Position numbers and translations under genes: made by a program. Positions 53,371 to 62,535 of a stretch of DNA of 64,000 nucleotides are shown one piece after another; position 1 is the first letter of the stretch, and each line of letters starts with the position of its first letter. The notes below the pieces were generated by a model. The model searched no databases. It saw nothing but the letters and a program-made list of their open reading frames with translations, and was not told the origin of the DNA. Where the stretch lies: the NCBI GenBank assembly GCA_964426675.1, contig CAYRRM010000007.1:1-64000 (forward strand), given 5' to 3'. The DNA is from DYMC01 sp035406705. Its GTDB lineage: Bacteria; Verrucomicrobiota; Lentisphaeria; Victivallales; GWF2-50-93.

Positions 53371-55692
53371 TTAATATTTTTCAAGTAGTTCTATGACTTT
53401 TCTGTAAATATGCGGATAATCAGCTATAGCTTTTGAATAACATACTTTAGCTTTTATTTTTAATCCGTCCAGTTTAAATTTTTCTGCAAGAACAAGATAA
53501 AAAACATTTTCAAGTTCATGGCTGACACGATAGATTTGTCTTCTTGCGTCTTCAGGATCTGTTTTTGATAACATTACAGATGTAATTAATTCATAAGAAC
53601 TGTTGTATTTATTTTTTTCTCTGAATGTTTGAGCCAATTCTTCCCATCCTTCTTTTTTTGCAACCCATAAGATGAAAACTTTCCAGAACTCAGGAAACTT
53701 TTCAGGAGGAGTTGGGAGAAGAAGAATATCTTTAAATTTCCCTTTTGCCAGAAGATAAGCTATATATAAATCGCGTATTTCTTGTGGAAAATACTCATTG
53801 AAATATTTTTCGGGATTATTCCAATATATGATATCGTGCCTTACTTTCCAATAGAGAACATCTTTATTACCGTTACGTTCCATTTCAGATATTATTTCAT
53901 TGGAGAATGCTCCATCATTTAATTGCTGAGCATATTCAATAATTTGATTATTTATATCTGGATACTGTATGGATTTAAGGTAGTTTTTAAACTCTATAAT
54001 AAATTCCTTTTTTCTATTGTTGTAAAACTTAGATAGGAAGAGGCTTCGATGTATTTCAAAATCCTTCGGTTTTAATCTTGATGCATCTGTTAAGTATTTT
54101 TCCGCTTCAGTGTATCGGCGATGCGCAATGAGACAATTTCCAAGATCATACAATGCTTCGGGAAAATTATTTTTCTTAGAGATGACATCTTTATAATATT
54201 TTATTGATTCTTCGAGAGGATCCAAACTTTTTGCGTAAAAATATTCGAAAATTATATTATCTGGATTTTTTGCCCAAAATTCTGAAAATATTTCTGCAGC
54301 TAATGCGTTTTTTCCGTTTTTTACGAGGAGAAAATATATCTTTTGTATCAAGAGGAAATTATCTTTTTTACTTGAAATTATTGTTTCTATCTTATCTTTT
54401 AAAATTACGTCGCCAGAAGAGTCAAGATTAAGTTCAATAAAAAGAATACTATCATTATCATCAAGAGAAACCGGATCTATAGCTTTAGATTTTTCAAGAG
54501 CCATATCCTTTCTACCAGCCTTTAGAAGTTCCTTTACCAGTAGAATAAGCATTCTACTTACAATATACTGATCCTTCTCAAATACTGATATTGCGGTATT
54601 TATTATCGCATTTTTTTCTATCGGATCATCTTCTATGGATACAGCTTTTTCGAAACTTTTTGGATCTAAAAACTTTTTGCCTGTATAAACATATATTTCG
54701 CGAGCCTTCTTTTTCTCATTTTTTTGCGCAAGTAACGCCGCATAATCAGTCAATTCAATTTGCGATAATTCCGACTTACTTGTTTTATCATATAGCTGTG
54801 TTGCCAACTCTCTATTTCCATTTTTCAATGCTATTTTTGCTGCAATTTTTAATAATTCTTGATCTTCTGGAAACTTTTTTAATCCTTTTTCAGCAAAATC
54901 TGCGGCCTGGGATAATTTATCCTGTGATAGTAGGATTTTACATAATTGAACAAAAGGCTCAGGGATTTCCGTTCCTGTTGATATGGCTTTAATAAAGTGT
55001 TCTTTAGCTGATTCAATATCATGTTTTTTTAGAAATGCTCTTCCAAGCGTATTATAAATAGCTGATTTTTCAGGATATTTTTCTTTTAGCTCATTTAACC
55101 TGGCTTCGGCAGTGCTGATTTCATTCTCACTGATTAATTTTTCTGCGGATGCAATTTCTTCTTCAATTTTTCTCTTCTGCTCTTCAAGGCGAATTCGTTC
55201 CAGGTCTTCTTTTGATAGGGACTTTTTCCGCTCTACTGGCAATTGAGTTTCATCTCCTTTTTTAAGTGTTTTTACAAGAATTATAAAAATAGCAAAAAAG
55301 ACAATAACAACAACAACAATAGAAGCAACTGCTATAAATAATTTTTTATTATCTTTTTTCTTTGGGGTGGCATCCAACCACGTATCAAGATCAGAAGAAA
55401 AAATGTCTTTTGATTCCGTAACAGTATCTGCCAGGTTGTTGTTATTATTCTCTTTTAGTTTTAAAGGAGAATCATCTATTTTTTCTTCTTTGACTGGACG
55501 TTTCTTTTGTGGAGATGAAACAGCACCTCCAAGGAGATCCACTATTGAACCACTTTTTTCTTTTTTTCCTAATACAGGAACATCATCAAAAGAAAAATCT
55601 GTGTTTTCTTTTTCATTACCCTGCTTTTCTCCTCTGCCAATTTTATTAGGGACAGATTCAAAAGAGAATTTATCTTTTTCTTTATCAGACAT
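53371..55692 (-). CDS. Single-pass membrane protein with large TPR region
   Basis: About 773 residues from the ATG at 55690-55692 (MSDKEKDKFSFES); a TTG further upstream (55749) adds 19 residues that look non-native. Residues ~1-115 are low-complexity and charged, with FSFDDVP-like repeats. One membrane helix (~119-141) follows, then a Lys/Glu coiled coil and more than ten TPR-like repeats to the C-terminus. Topology suggests a cytoplasmic tail and a periplasmic TPR scaffold. Function unknown; it lies 11 bases before the UDPGP gene. Confidence 0.78.
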   Translation of the reverse strand: MSDKEKDKFSFESVPNKIGRGEKQGNEKENTDFSFDDVPVLGKKEKSGSIVDLLGGAVSSPQKKRPVKEEKIDDSPLKLKENNNNNLADTVTESKDIFSSDLDTWLDATPKKKDNKKLFIAVASIVVVVIVFFAIFIILVKTLKKGDETQLPVERKKSLSKEDLERIRLEEQKRKIEEEIASAEKLISENEISTAEARLNELKEKYPEKSAIYNTLGRAFLKKHDIESAKEHFIKAISTGTEIPEPFVQLCKILLSQDKLSQAADFAEKGLKKFPEDQELLKIAAKIALKNGNRELATQLYDKTSKSELSQIELTDYAALLAQKNEKKKAREIYVYTGKKFLDPKSFEKAVSIEDDPIEKNAIINTAISVFEKDQYIVSRMLILLVKELLKAGRKDMALEKSKAIDPVSLDDNDSILFIELNLDSSGDVILKDKIETIISSKKDNFLLIQKIYFLLVKNGKNALAAEIFSEFWAKNPDNIIFEYFYAKSLDPLEESIKYYKDVISKKNNFPEALYDLGNCLIAHRRYTEAEKYLTDASRLKPKDFEIHRSLFLSKFYNNRKKEFIIEFKNYLKSIQYPDINNQIIEYAQQLNDGAFSNEIISEMERNGNKDVLYWKVRHDIIYWNNPEKYFNEYFPQEIRDLYIAYLLAKGKFKDILLLPTPPEKFPEFWKVFILWVAKKEGWEELAQTFREKNKYNSSYELITSVMLSKTDPEDARRQIYRVSHELENVFYLVLAEKFKLDGLKIKAKVCYSKAIADYPHIYRKVIELLEKY

Positions 55693-56050
55693 AAACACTA
55701 TGATTTGTGGCAAGTTAGGATTTATATAAATTTTGATAAAATAATGCAAGGTGTACAGATTATCAAGTGTAATTAATTTAAATTAATATAAATCTTTCTT
55801 TATAAATAAAGCATTAACAAGGGAAAAGGAAAAAATTGCTATAAAAATGCCTTATAAAATTGTAAATTGCAATTAATAGAAGCTGAAAATTGAAATTATA
55901 ATTTAACAGATTGAGGATGACGATCTTGCATAAAGAAAAGACCCACAATTTTTCCAGTTCATTAATAATTTTTAACTTGCATATCATAATACTGGCAATA
56001 TAGTTATTATGATTAATAAAAAATTAATAAAAAATGAGGAGAGGTAAAAA
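55693..56050. other. 358-base divergent intergenic region with HU promoter
   Basis: Between the TPR gene and the HU gene. Only the promoter at 55977-56004 could be placed. There are short AT-rich inverted repeats (for example AATTG/CAATT near 55855-55875) but no RNA gene or strong hairpin. Confidence 0.4.
55977..56004 (+). promoter_or_regulatory. Probable promoter of the HU gene
   Basis: -35 TTGCAT (55977-55982), 16-base spacer, -10 TATAGT (55999-56004), 46 bases before the ATG. GAGGAGAGG serves as ribosome-binding site. Confidence 0.6.
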
Positions 56051-56380
56051 ATGAGAAAAAGAGATTTTGTCGTAAAGATCGCTGGGGAATTAGGACTAAA
56101 TCAACTTGATGTAACAAATGTCGTTCAGCGTTTTCTTGAACTTCTAATTGATGAATTTACTGCTGGAAGAGGAGTAGAATTAAGAAATTTTGGAGTATTT
56201 GAAATAAAGTTAAGAAAATCAAGAGTTGGAAGAAATCCGAATAAACCCCAGGATGAGGTTATTATTCCTGAAAGATATGTTATAAAATTCCGTCCGGGAA
56301 AAGAATTAAAAGCAAAGATAGAACAACTCGATTTACATAAAAATAAAAAAAATATAAAGAAGTCTATTAGCAAAAAGTAA
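56051..56380 (+). CDS. HU/IHF-family nucleoid DNA-binding protein
   Basis: 109 residues. The HU core spans 1-95, with VELRNFGVFEI and the DNA-arm motif GRNPNKPQD; the C-terminal ~20 residues are an added Lys-rich tail. The arm Pro that intercalates is in RNPNKP. The family bends and packages DNA. Followed after 27 bases by hisS. Confidence 0.92.
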   Translation: MRKRDFVVKIAGELGLNQLDVTNVVQRFLELLIDEFTAGRGVELRNFGVFEIKLRKSRVGRNPNKPQDEVIIPERYVIKFRPGKELKAKIEQLDLHKNKKNIKKSISKK

Positions 56381-56407
56381 ATAATATTTGTTACTTCAGT
56401 TTATCTA

Positions 56408-57667
56408 ATGGGAATTTTTAACCCTCCTCCAGGTACAGAAGATATACTTCCTTCTGATATATCTATCTGGCAATATATAGAAAAAACAGCCTTAAAAGTT
56501 TTCTCACTTTATGGTTACAAAGAAATTCGTACCCCTATCTTTGAATATACTGAGTTATTTTCTAAAGGGATAGGAGAACAGACAGATGTTGTTCAGAAGG
56601 AGATGTATACTTTCGAAGATAAAGGAGGCAGAAGCCTTACATTGCGCCCAGAAGGAACTGCCGGCATTATAAGAGCCCTCGCTGATCTTGCCCAACAGGG
56701 AATGAAGCCAAGAGTTTTTTACATTGGTCCCATGTTTAGAGGAGAAAGACCAGCTGCAGGACGAAAAAGACAATTTCATCAGATTGGGATAGAGAACATA
56801 TCATCTCCTTCTCCCGAACTTGATGCTGAGTGTATAATAATGCTTATGCATTTTCTGGATTCTCTTGGAATAAAAGGGGCAAAACTAAAAATAAACACCA
56901 GAGGAACGCCAGAAGATATCACTACGGCTGCTGAAAATTTAAAAAATGATCTTTTTACTAAACGAAATCTTTTTTGTGACGATTGTAAAAAACGGATTGA
57001 CAGAAATATATGGAGAGTTCTCGATTGCAAAAATCCTGAATGTATTAAACATTTATCAGGCATTTCTCCAGATAAATATTTTTCAGAAAAAAGCCTGGAT
57101 TATCTGGAAAAAGTTTTTCAAATATTAAGAGAAAACGAAATCAAATTCGAAAAAGATTCAAAGCTTGTTCGTGGACTTGATTACTACATTCATACCGTTT
57201 TTGAGGTAACTCATGAAGGACTTGGAGCTCAAAATGCAATAGCAGGTGGGGGGCGTTATCAAATTTTCCCACCCGGAGCTAAAAAACCTATCCATGGTGT
57301 AGGCTTTGCATGTGGAATGGAACGATTAATAATTGCCATGCAAGCAGAGAAAATAAATAAAATTACACCTGTTAAACCAACTATATTTATTGTATCACTC
57401 GGAGAAAGTTCAAAAATAATGAATTTAAAACTCTCTCAGGCCCTCAGAAAAAATGGAATCGCAGTAATTACTGATTTTGAAAATAAAAGTATGAAAGCTG
57501 CGATGCGCGCAGCAAATAAATCTGGTGCTGATTTTACGGTAATCAGAGGAGACAATGAAATAGAACGCAACACAATAATATTGAAAAATATGATAGATGG
57601 CACACAATATGAGGTAATTCCAGAAAATCTAATATCTCATATAAGAGATTTAACTCAAAAAAATTAA
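56408..57667 (+). CDS. hisS: Histidyl-tRNA synthetase
   Basis: 419 residues, normal for class II HisRS. Motif 2 LRPEGTAGIIRA, histidine-binding RGLDYYIHTVFEV, AGGGRYQIF (commonly AGGGRYDGL), and motif 3 GVGFACGMERL. The anticodon-binding domain closes the protein. Contains an insertion with four cysteines (CDDCKKRI...CKNPEC), a likely zinc site seen in many bacterial HisRS. No clear Shine-Dalgarno before the ATG. Confidence 0.95.
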   Translation: MGIFNPPPGTEDILPSDISIWQYIEKTALKVFSLYGYKEIRTPIFEYTELFSKGIGEQTDVVQKEMYTFEDKGGRSLTLRPEGTAGIIRALADLAQQGMKPRVFYIGPMFRGERPAAGRKRQFHQIGIENISSPSPELDAECIIMLMHFLDSLGIKGAKLKINTRGTPEDITTAAENLKNDLFTKRNLFCDDCKKRIDRNIWRVLDCKNPECIKHLSGISPDKYFSEKSLDYLEKVFQILRENEIKFEKDSKLVRGLDYYIHTVFEVTHEGLGAQNAIAGGGRYQIFPPGAKKPIHGVGFACGMERLIIAMQAEKINKITPVKPTIFIVSLGESSKIMNLKLSQALRKNGIAVITDFENKSMKAAMRAANKSGADFTVIRGDNEIERNTIILKNMIDGTQYEVIPENLISHIRDLTQKN

Positions 57668-57695
57668 AAAAAATAATAATCTCCTCTTACACTTT

Positions 57696-58940
57696 TCACA
57701 ACCTCAACGACTCGACTGCAAGTCTTGCACTTGAAAATGCCCATTGCAAATTATAGCCCCCACATTTACCCTGTAAGTCCAATATTTCGCCTGTAAAAAA
57801 TAAACCTCTAATTATTCTACTTTCAAGTGTTTTAGGGTTTACTTCTTTCAAAGAGATGCCACCTTTTGTAAGCATCGCCCTTTTGAAACCTGCAGTATCG
57901 TATATTTTTATTGAAGTCTCAAAAAGATTTTTGAGTAAAATATTCTGCCTATTCAAATCCAGTTGAGAGAATTCAACATCTAATATTGTTGAATTTCTAC
58001 AAATAACTTCAGCCAAAGAAGATGGAAATAGATTTGCAATAAGAGATAAAACCTTTTTCTTTCCCGCTTTTTGCCTCCATTCCATGAATTTCGCAATCAT
58101 TTCTCCCTGAGTAAATTTCGGTAGGAAATTCAGCAATAGCCTCGTTTCTCCATTTCTATCGAGAAGCTCTGCTACTTCACCTGAAATATCAAGAACTACA
58201 GGTCCTGAAATTCCATTGTGTGTAAATAAAAATTCACCTCTTTCTCTTATTGCCTTATTATTTGCAACTCTGATTTCTAAGTCTTTCACTGAGACTCCAG
58301 CAAGACTACAAGGCCATTTTTCCTGACAATAAAGCTCTACAAGCGCAGGTAATGGACGTATTATGCTGTGTCCTGCGAATTTCGCAAGCTTGTATCCATC
58401 ACCATCTGAGCCTGTTTGTGGATAACTCATTCCACCAGTAGAAATGATAAGGTTTTTACATTTAAAAGTCGCATTAACTGTCTTTACTCCAACTATTGTA
58501 TTCTTTGAAATAAGAAGTTCTCTTACAGGGGATGAAGTTAGTATATGAACTGAGTGGTTCTTGCATTCGGAAATAAGAGCATTTACTATATCAGTGGCAA
58601 TATTACTGAGAGGGAAAATATGAAATTTATCTGGTGAATAGAGGGGAACTGATAATTCTGCAAAGAATTTCTTAACTGACTCATTGTTAAAACATCTGAA
58701 AGCAGGAGCTGTAAAACGACCATATTTTCCAAATGCGTTATAGAATTCCTCTTCCGAAGCATTATTAGTAAGATTACAGCGCCCACCACCTGTTAACAAA
58801 AGTTTTTTGGCTGGACAATTCATTTTTTCCAATAAAAGGACTTTTAATTTTTTTCTACCAGCAAAAAGTCCAGCTACGAGGCCAGATGCTCCAGCACCTA
58901 CTATAATTACATCATATAGATATTCTTTATCTTGATCCAT
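57696..58940 (-). CDS. NAD(P)/FAD-dependent flavoprotein (BaiN/HI0933 family)
   Basis: 414 residues. FAD-binding VGAGASGLVAGLFAGR near the N-terminus, LLTGGGRCNLTNN, STGGMSYPQTGSDGDG and the C-terminal LDLQGKCGGYNLQWAFSSA are family hallmarks. Members are putative oxidoreductases of unclear substrate, some linked to bile-acid or cofactor metabolism. It converges with hisS at a gap of 28 bases. One iterated palindrome encodes AKFA. Confidence 0.88.
   Translation of the reverse strand: MDQDKEYLYDVIIVGAGASGLVAGLFAGRKKLKVLLLEKMNCPAKKLLLTGGGRCNLTNNASEEEFYNAFGKYGRFTAPAFRCFNNESVKKFFAELSVPLYSPDKFHIFPLSNIATDIVNALISECKNHSVHILTSSPVRELLISKNTIVGVKTVNATFKCKNLIISTGGMSYPQTGSDGDGYKLAKFAGHSIIRPLPALVELYCQEKWPCSLAGVSVKDLEIRVANNKAIRERGEFLFTHNGISGPVVLDISGEVAELLDRNGETRLLLNFLPKFTQGEMIAKFMEWRQKAGKKKVLSLIANLFPSSLAEVICRNSTILDVEFSQLDLNRQNILLKNLFETSIKIYDTAGFKRAMLTKGGISLKEVNPKTLESRIIRGLFFTGEILDLQGKCGGYNLQWAFSSARLAVESLRL
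58373..58387. repeat. Iterated palindrome copy 14, spacer ATT
   Basis: Left arm CTGCGA (one mismatch); Ala-Lys-Phe-Ala in the flavoprotein. Confidence 0.8.
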
Positions 58941-59001
58941 TGATTAAAAATATATGAGGGAAATTATAAGATAATAGCTGTCATCTATTTAGGAGGAGAT
59001 G

Positions 59002-60711
59002 TCACTTAAATATTCTTTTGAGTGTTCGGGTTGATGTTGATGACTCATCAGAACCAACCGGTATAGAAAATGTCATTGTACAACCTTTCCCTGGTTCACC
59101 TGTCGCATAAATAGTTCCACCATGAGCTTCGACTATTTTTTTTGAGACAGCAAGACCTAGTCCGCTTCCTCCCATTCCTTTTGTAGTTTTAAACATATCG
59201 AAGAGGGTTGCGGCTTTTTCCTGCTCGATTCCAATTCCATTATCAGATATTGATATAATGATGTGATCCCGAGTCGGATTAAATCTTGCGTTTATAGATA
59301 TATGCCCAGGAGGTTCTGCTCCATTCTTTTCGATTCTCTCTATAACAGCTTGTTCAGCATTTGTGAGAAGATTCAAGATAACCCTGTGTATACCTTTTTC
59401 ATCTATTTCAGCACATAAAGGAATTCCAGTTGGGTCAAGAGATGCTGAAATAGTAATATTTTGAGGTTTTAATTGAACAGCCATTGTTTCAACAAGTTCA
59501 TTTATTATTTCGCTCAGATCAACAAGCTTCAGATTGAGTTTTTGATCCGTTGTAAGGTTTAAGAGATCTAAAGCAAGATTTCCAAGGCGTCTATGATTCT
59601 TGCTTAGTATTGCAAGAGCCTCATTAGCCAGATTTATATCATTTTCTTCAATCCCCATTTTCAATAGATTAAGACTTCCATCAAGACCGGCAATTATATT
59701 TTTAATACAGTGAGAAAGACTCGCTGCTGTAGTTCCTGTGGCTACAAGTCTTTCATTTTTAAGATTAAATTCAATAAGCCGAACATTTTCCAGAGCCATA
59801 CCTGCAATATGCCCCATGACAGTAAGAATTCTGAGGTCATTTTCGTTATATTGTTTCTCTGCGCTAGTAAGGGTCACATATATCATCCCATTTAGCTGTT
59901 GTTTTCCAAACATAGGTACACACATAATACTCATAGTTGGAGCAATTACACCTTCAGAAGCGGCCTTAAACGGATCTCCAATCCTATTTCCCGTTGAAAG
60001 AACAGCCTCATGATTTTCCTGAACAAAGTCAATAATATTTCTATTTATTGATTCAAGATTAATATCTTCAAGTTCTTCATCTTTCTTCCTGCCTGCAACA
60101 GGTGTAAAACGCCCATTATCCACATCGTATACAAGCAGATAAACCTCATCAGAGTTAATGGCAGTCATTACGGCCTTAGTAATCCTTGGATAGAGTTCAT
60201 TCTCTTTGAAAATAGAGCTTATCTGATTTTGAAATTTGTATATAAGAGAAAGTCTCTTATTTTCCTCTTCTATCATCTTAAGCATTTCTTTCTGATATTC
60301 TGTCGGGTGAGCAGGTTGAGCTGGAGCAAGTGTCTCTGGTTGTATTCTATATGTAACAAGAGGCATACTTACTGATTGTGTATCATCTCTTGTAAACATA
60401 TTAAAAAGTTCGAAGATAGAATTTCCTATCCTGATAGATGTTCTTAAAGGAAGAATAGACTTTTTTGTTAATTTTCTTCCCATCATCCAGGTTCCATTAG
60501 TGCTATTGAGATCTTCAACGTACCAATTCCCACTTTCCCATGTAAGTTTACAATGGATCCTTGAGACGAGCTGATCGTGAATCTGTATATCAGATTCCTG
60601 GCCTCTACCAAAAGTTATTTCTTTCTTTGTGGCTTTAAATTCAGTCCCTTTCATAGAACCGCCTATAACCTTTATAAGCGTATCACTAAAATCCCTTAAT
60701 CTATCGGCCAT
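59002..60711 (-). CDS. FHA-GAF sensor histidine kinase
   Basis: 569 residues, no membrane segment, so a soluble sensor. FHA domain ~12-108 (FGRGQESDIQIHDQLVSRIH, LNSTNGTWM) should bind phospho-threonine partners. GAF ~160-310. A histidine-acceptor region has the His in SLSHCIKNI, and an HATPase domain contains NLLTNAEQAV, ISDNGIGI and GMGGSGLGLAVSK. There is no response regulator in the window. FHA fused to a histidine kinase links Ser/Thr-type and two-component signalling. Confidence 0.88.
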   Translation of the reverse strand: MADRLRDFSDTLIKVIGGSMKGTEFKATKKEITFGRGQESDIQIHDQLVSRIHCKLTWESGNWYVEDLNSTNGTWMMGRKLTKKSILPLRTSIRIGNSIFELFNMFTRDDTQSVSMPLVTYRIQPETLAPAQPAHPTEYQKEMLKMIEEENKRLSLIYKFQNQISSIFKENELYPRITKAVMTAINSDEVYLLVYDVDNGRFTPVAGRKKDEELEDINLESINRNIIDFVQENHEAVLSTGNRIGDPFKAASEGVIAPTMSIMCVPMFGKQQLNGMIYVTLTSAEKQYNENDLRILTVMGHIAGMALENVRLIEFNLKNERLVATGTTAASLSHCIKNIIAGLDGSLNLLKMGIEENDINLANEALAILSKNHRRLGNLALDLLNLTTDQKLNLKLVDLSEIINELVETMAVQLKPQNITISASLDPTGIPLCAEIDEKGIHRVILNLLTNAEQAVIERIEKNGAEPPGHISINARFNPTRDHIIISISDNGIGIEQEKAATLFDMFKTTKGMGGSGLGLAVSKKIVEAHGGTIYATGEPGKGCTMTFSIPVGSDESSTSTRTLKRIFK

Positions 60712-60727
60712 TTTGAGAGCTCCTCTT

Positions 60728-61678
60728 TTATTTTATGATAAGCTCGCCACTAATAAAATCCTTAAGCGAGTTGCATATTTCTCTTACAATTCTATCATCC
60801 CCTGAATCTGATAACAAATATTCTCTCGCAAATTCAATTGAATCGGTAAGCCTCATAATTAAAGGCAAATGCTTTTCTTTTTGATTTCTCTGTCGGAGCA
60901 AAATCTCAAATACTTCAAAAGAGTCATTAATCAGTGTTGCTATCTCAGACAAATGTGGCATGATTGCCAACTCTGTAACTGGAGGATTAAGTCCTTTTAG
61001 TTCTGCGAATTTCGCAAAACTAAATGAGAACTTAAGAGCGGGAAACAGAACACTTACTGGATGAAAATGAATCACTCCATTCTCTATCCAACCAAGCAAT
61101 TCAGGAACTCTGGAAATTATAGTTTCAGTAAGCTCCTCTTTTGAAATAATGAGTGCCACAGACTGTGTCTTTCGTGATTCTACAGTAAGAGATGAATAAT
61201 TCTTATGAAAATGTTTTGCTAATGCAATTAAAAGTTCATCTTCAGGATTTTTTATTCCAAGACGAGATAAAGCTGAATTCAATAATTCAACTATATTTTC
61301 AAGATGGCGATAGTCATCCCCAAAAAGACCACTGCTCTTGAGAAAAGAAAATAACCCCTCATTGCTAAAATCAAAATTACCGGCGTTCTTAAGCCCACAG
61401 TTTCTTTTGAGGCGAAGAGCTACATTAGAATAACCTGTTTCTTCAAGAATACGTGAAGTAAATAGCAAAATTTCTTCCTTCGAGAATTCTGTTTTATGCC
61501 CTGCTTCTAAAATTAAGTATTCAACAGAAAGAGCAATATCTTCGGAAAGCCAATTATCATCAATCCCACATTGTATACATGCGTGATATATATGTGACTG
61601 CAATTCTTCCGGTTTAAAAGGTTCTCTGGAACCATCTTCAGTACTTATAAAAACTTGTTTTCTTGCCGGGCTTATCAT
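60728..61678 (-). CDS. Orphan ATP-cone-like protein next to nrdR
   Basis: 316 residues. Residues ~8-95 match the ATP-cone pattern: VFISTEDGSREPFKPEELQ, then FSKEEILLFTSRILEETGYSNVALRLKR. The remaining ~220 residues have no family I recognise and are mainly helical. It starts 10 bases after nrdR, and NrdR also carries an ATP-cone, so both may sense ATP/dATP. No ribonucleotide reductase gene is in the window. The palindrome copy encodes FAKFAEL. Confidence 0.65.
   Translation of the reverse strand: MISPARKQVFISTEDGSREPFKPEELQSHIYHACIQCGIDDNWLSEDIALSVEYLILEAGHKTEFSKEEILLFTSRILEETGYSNVALRLKRNCGLKNAGNFDFSNEGLFSFLKSSGLFGDDYRHLENIVELLNSALSRLGIKNPEDELLIALAKHFHKNYSSLTVESRKTQSVALIISKEELTETIISRVPELLGWIENGVIHFHPVSVLFPALKFSFSFAKFAELKGLNPPVTELAIMPHLSEIATLINDSFEVFEILLRQRNQKEKHLPLIMRLTDSIEFAREYLLSDSGDDRIVREICNSLKDFISGELIIK
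61003..61017. repeat. Iterated palindrome copy 15, spacer ATT
   Basis: Left arm CTGCGA (one mismatch); Ala-Lys-Phe-Ala-Glu in the ATP-cone protein. Confidence 0.8.
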
Positions 61679-61688
61679 AAAAATATTT

Positions 61689-62144
61689 TTAACTGTCCTC
61701 TTCTATTTTTTTTATTTCCGAGATAAACTCATCCACATCTTTAAATCTTCGATAAACTGAAGCAAAACGCACATATGCAACTTCATCAACTTTGGCCAGT
61801 GCATTCATTACCCTCTTGCCAATTTCCTTACTGGGAACTTCTTTATCATAATCTTTTTCTATTTCACTTACTATGCTATCAACCAATTTATCAATATCAT
61901 CATCGCCTATTGGCCGCTTCCAGCAGGCCCTTTCTATTCCAGAACGCAGTTTTGCCCTGTCAAAGTCCTCAAGAACACCATTCCTTTTTAAAACTTTTAA
62001 CTCTTCTCTTGTAATCGTTTCATAAGTGGTAAAACGATGTCCGCAATTTAAGCATTCTCTGCGCCGCCGTATGCCAGCCCCATCCTGTATTTCTCTGCTG
62101 TCAACTACTTTATCATCTGTAGACTGACAATGTGGACAAAGCAT
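61689..62144 (-). CDS. nrdR: Transcriptional repressor NrdR
   Basis: 151 residues. Zinc ribbon C3/C6/C31/C34 (MLCPHC...ECLNCGHRF), then an ATP-cone (VLKRNGVLEDFDRAKLRSGI). Represses ribonucleotide reductase genes when dATP is high by binding paired NrdR boxes. No NrdR box pair was recognised near it. Followed by the orphan ATP-cone gene. Confidence 0.96.
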   Translation of the reverse strand: MLCPHCQSTDDKVVDSREIQDGAGIRRRRECLNCGHRFTTYETITREELKVLKRNGVLEDFDRAKLRSGIERACWKRPIGDDDIDKLVDSIVSEIEKDYDKEVPSKEIGKRVMNALAKVDEVAYVRFASVYRRFKDVDEFISEIKKIEEDS

Positions 62145-62228
62145 AATTTCACCTAAAGATATTCAATATTGAAAAATAGCATTAGAAAGATAATTTTCAA
62201 TAAAAAGGTCTTTTAAATATAAAAAATT

Positions 62229-62507
62229 CTAACGTATAGTAAAATTTTTTATAGTTTCATCAAATTTTACAGGAGTTATTTCAATTGAATCAACTTTTGC
62301 GTAGGGTGGCCCTATCTTTAACCCTTGTATCATTAGTTCTACTTCGTCAAAACTTCCCTGAATAAGCGCCTCTACCTCGCCTGAACAAAGATTTCTAACG
62401 TAACCTGTAATGCTCTTATATTTAGAACTCATATCAAGAGTAAACCAGCGAAATCCTACCCCAGTCACTTTGCCTTTTATTCTAATTAGACACGCTTTTT
62501 TTTCCAT
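62229..62507 (-). CDS. acyP: Acylphosphatase
   Basis: 92 residues. Hydrolyses acyl phosphates. Catalytic Arg20 in GKVTGVGFRWF and Asn39 in GYVRNLCSGEVEA are in place; the usual D/N after NL is Cys here, which is outside the active pair. Lies 28 bases after the GT2 gene on the same strand. Confidence 0.93.
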   Translation of the reverse strand: MEKKACLIRIKGKVTGVGFRWFTLDMSSKYKSITGYVRNLCSGEVEALIQGSFDEVELMIQGLKIGPPYAKVDSIEITPVKFDETIKNFTIR

Positions 62508-62535
62508 ATTTTATATTCTATCTCACTTTGTTTAA

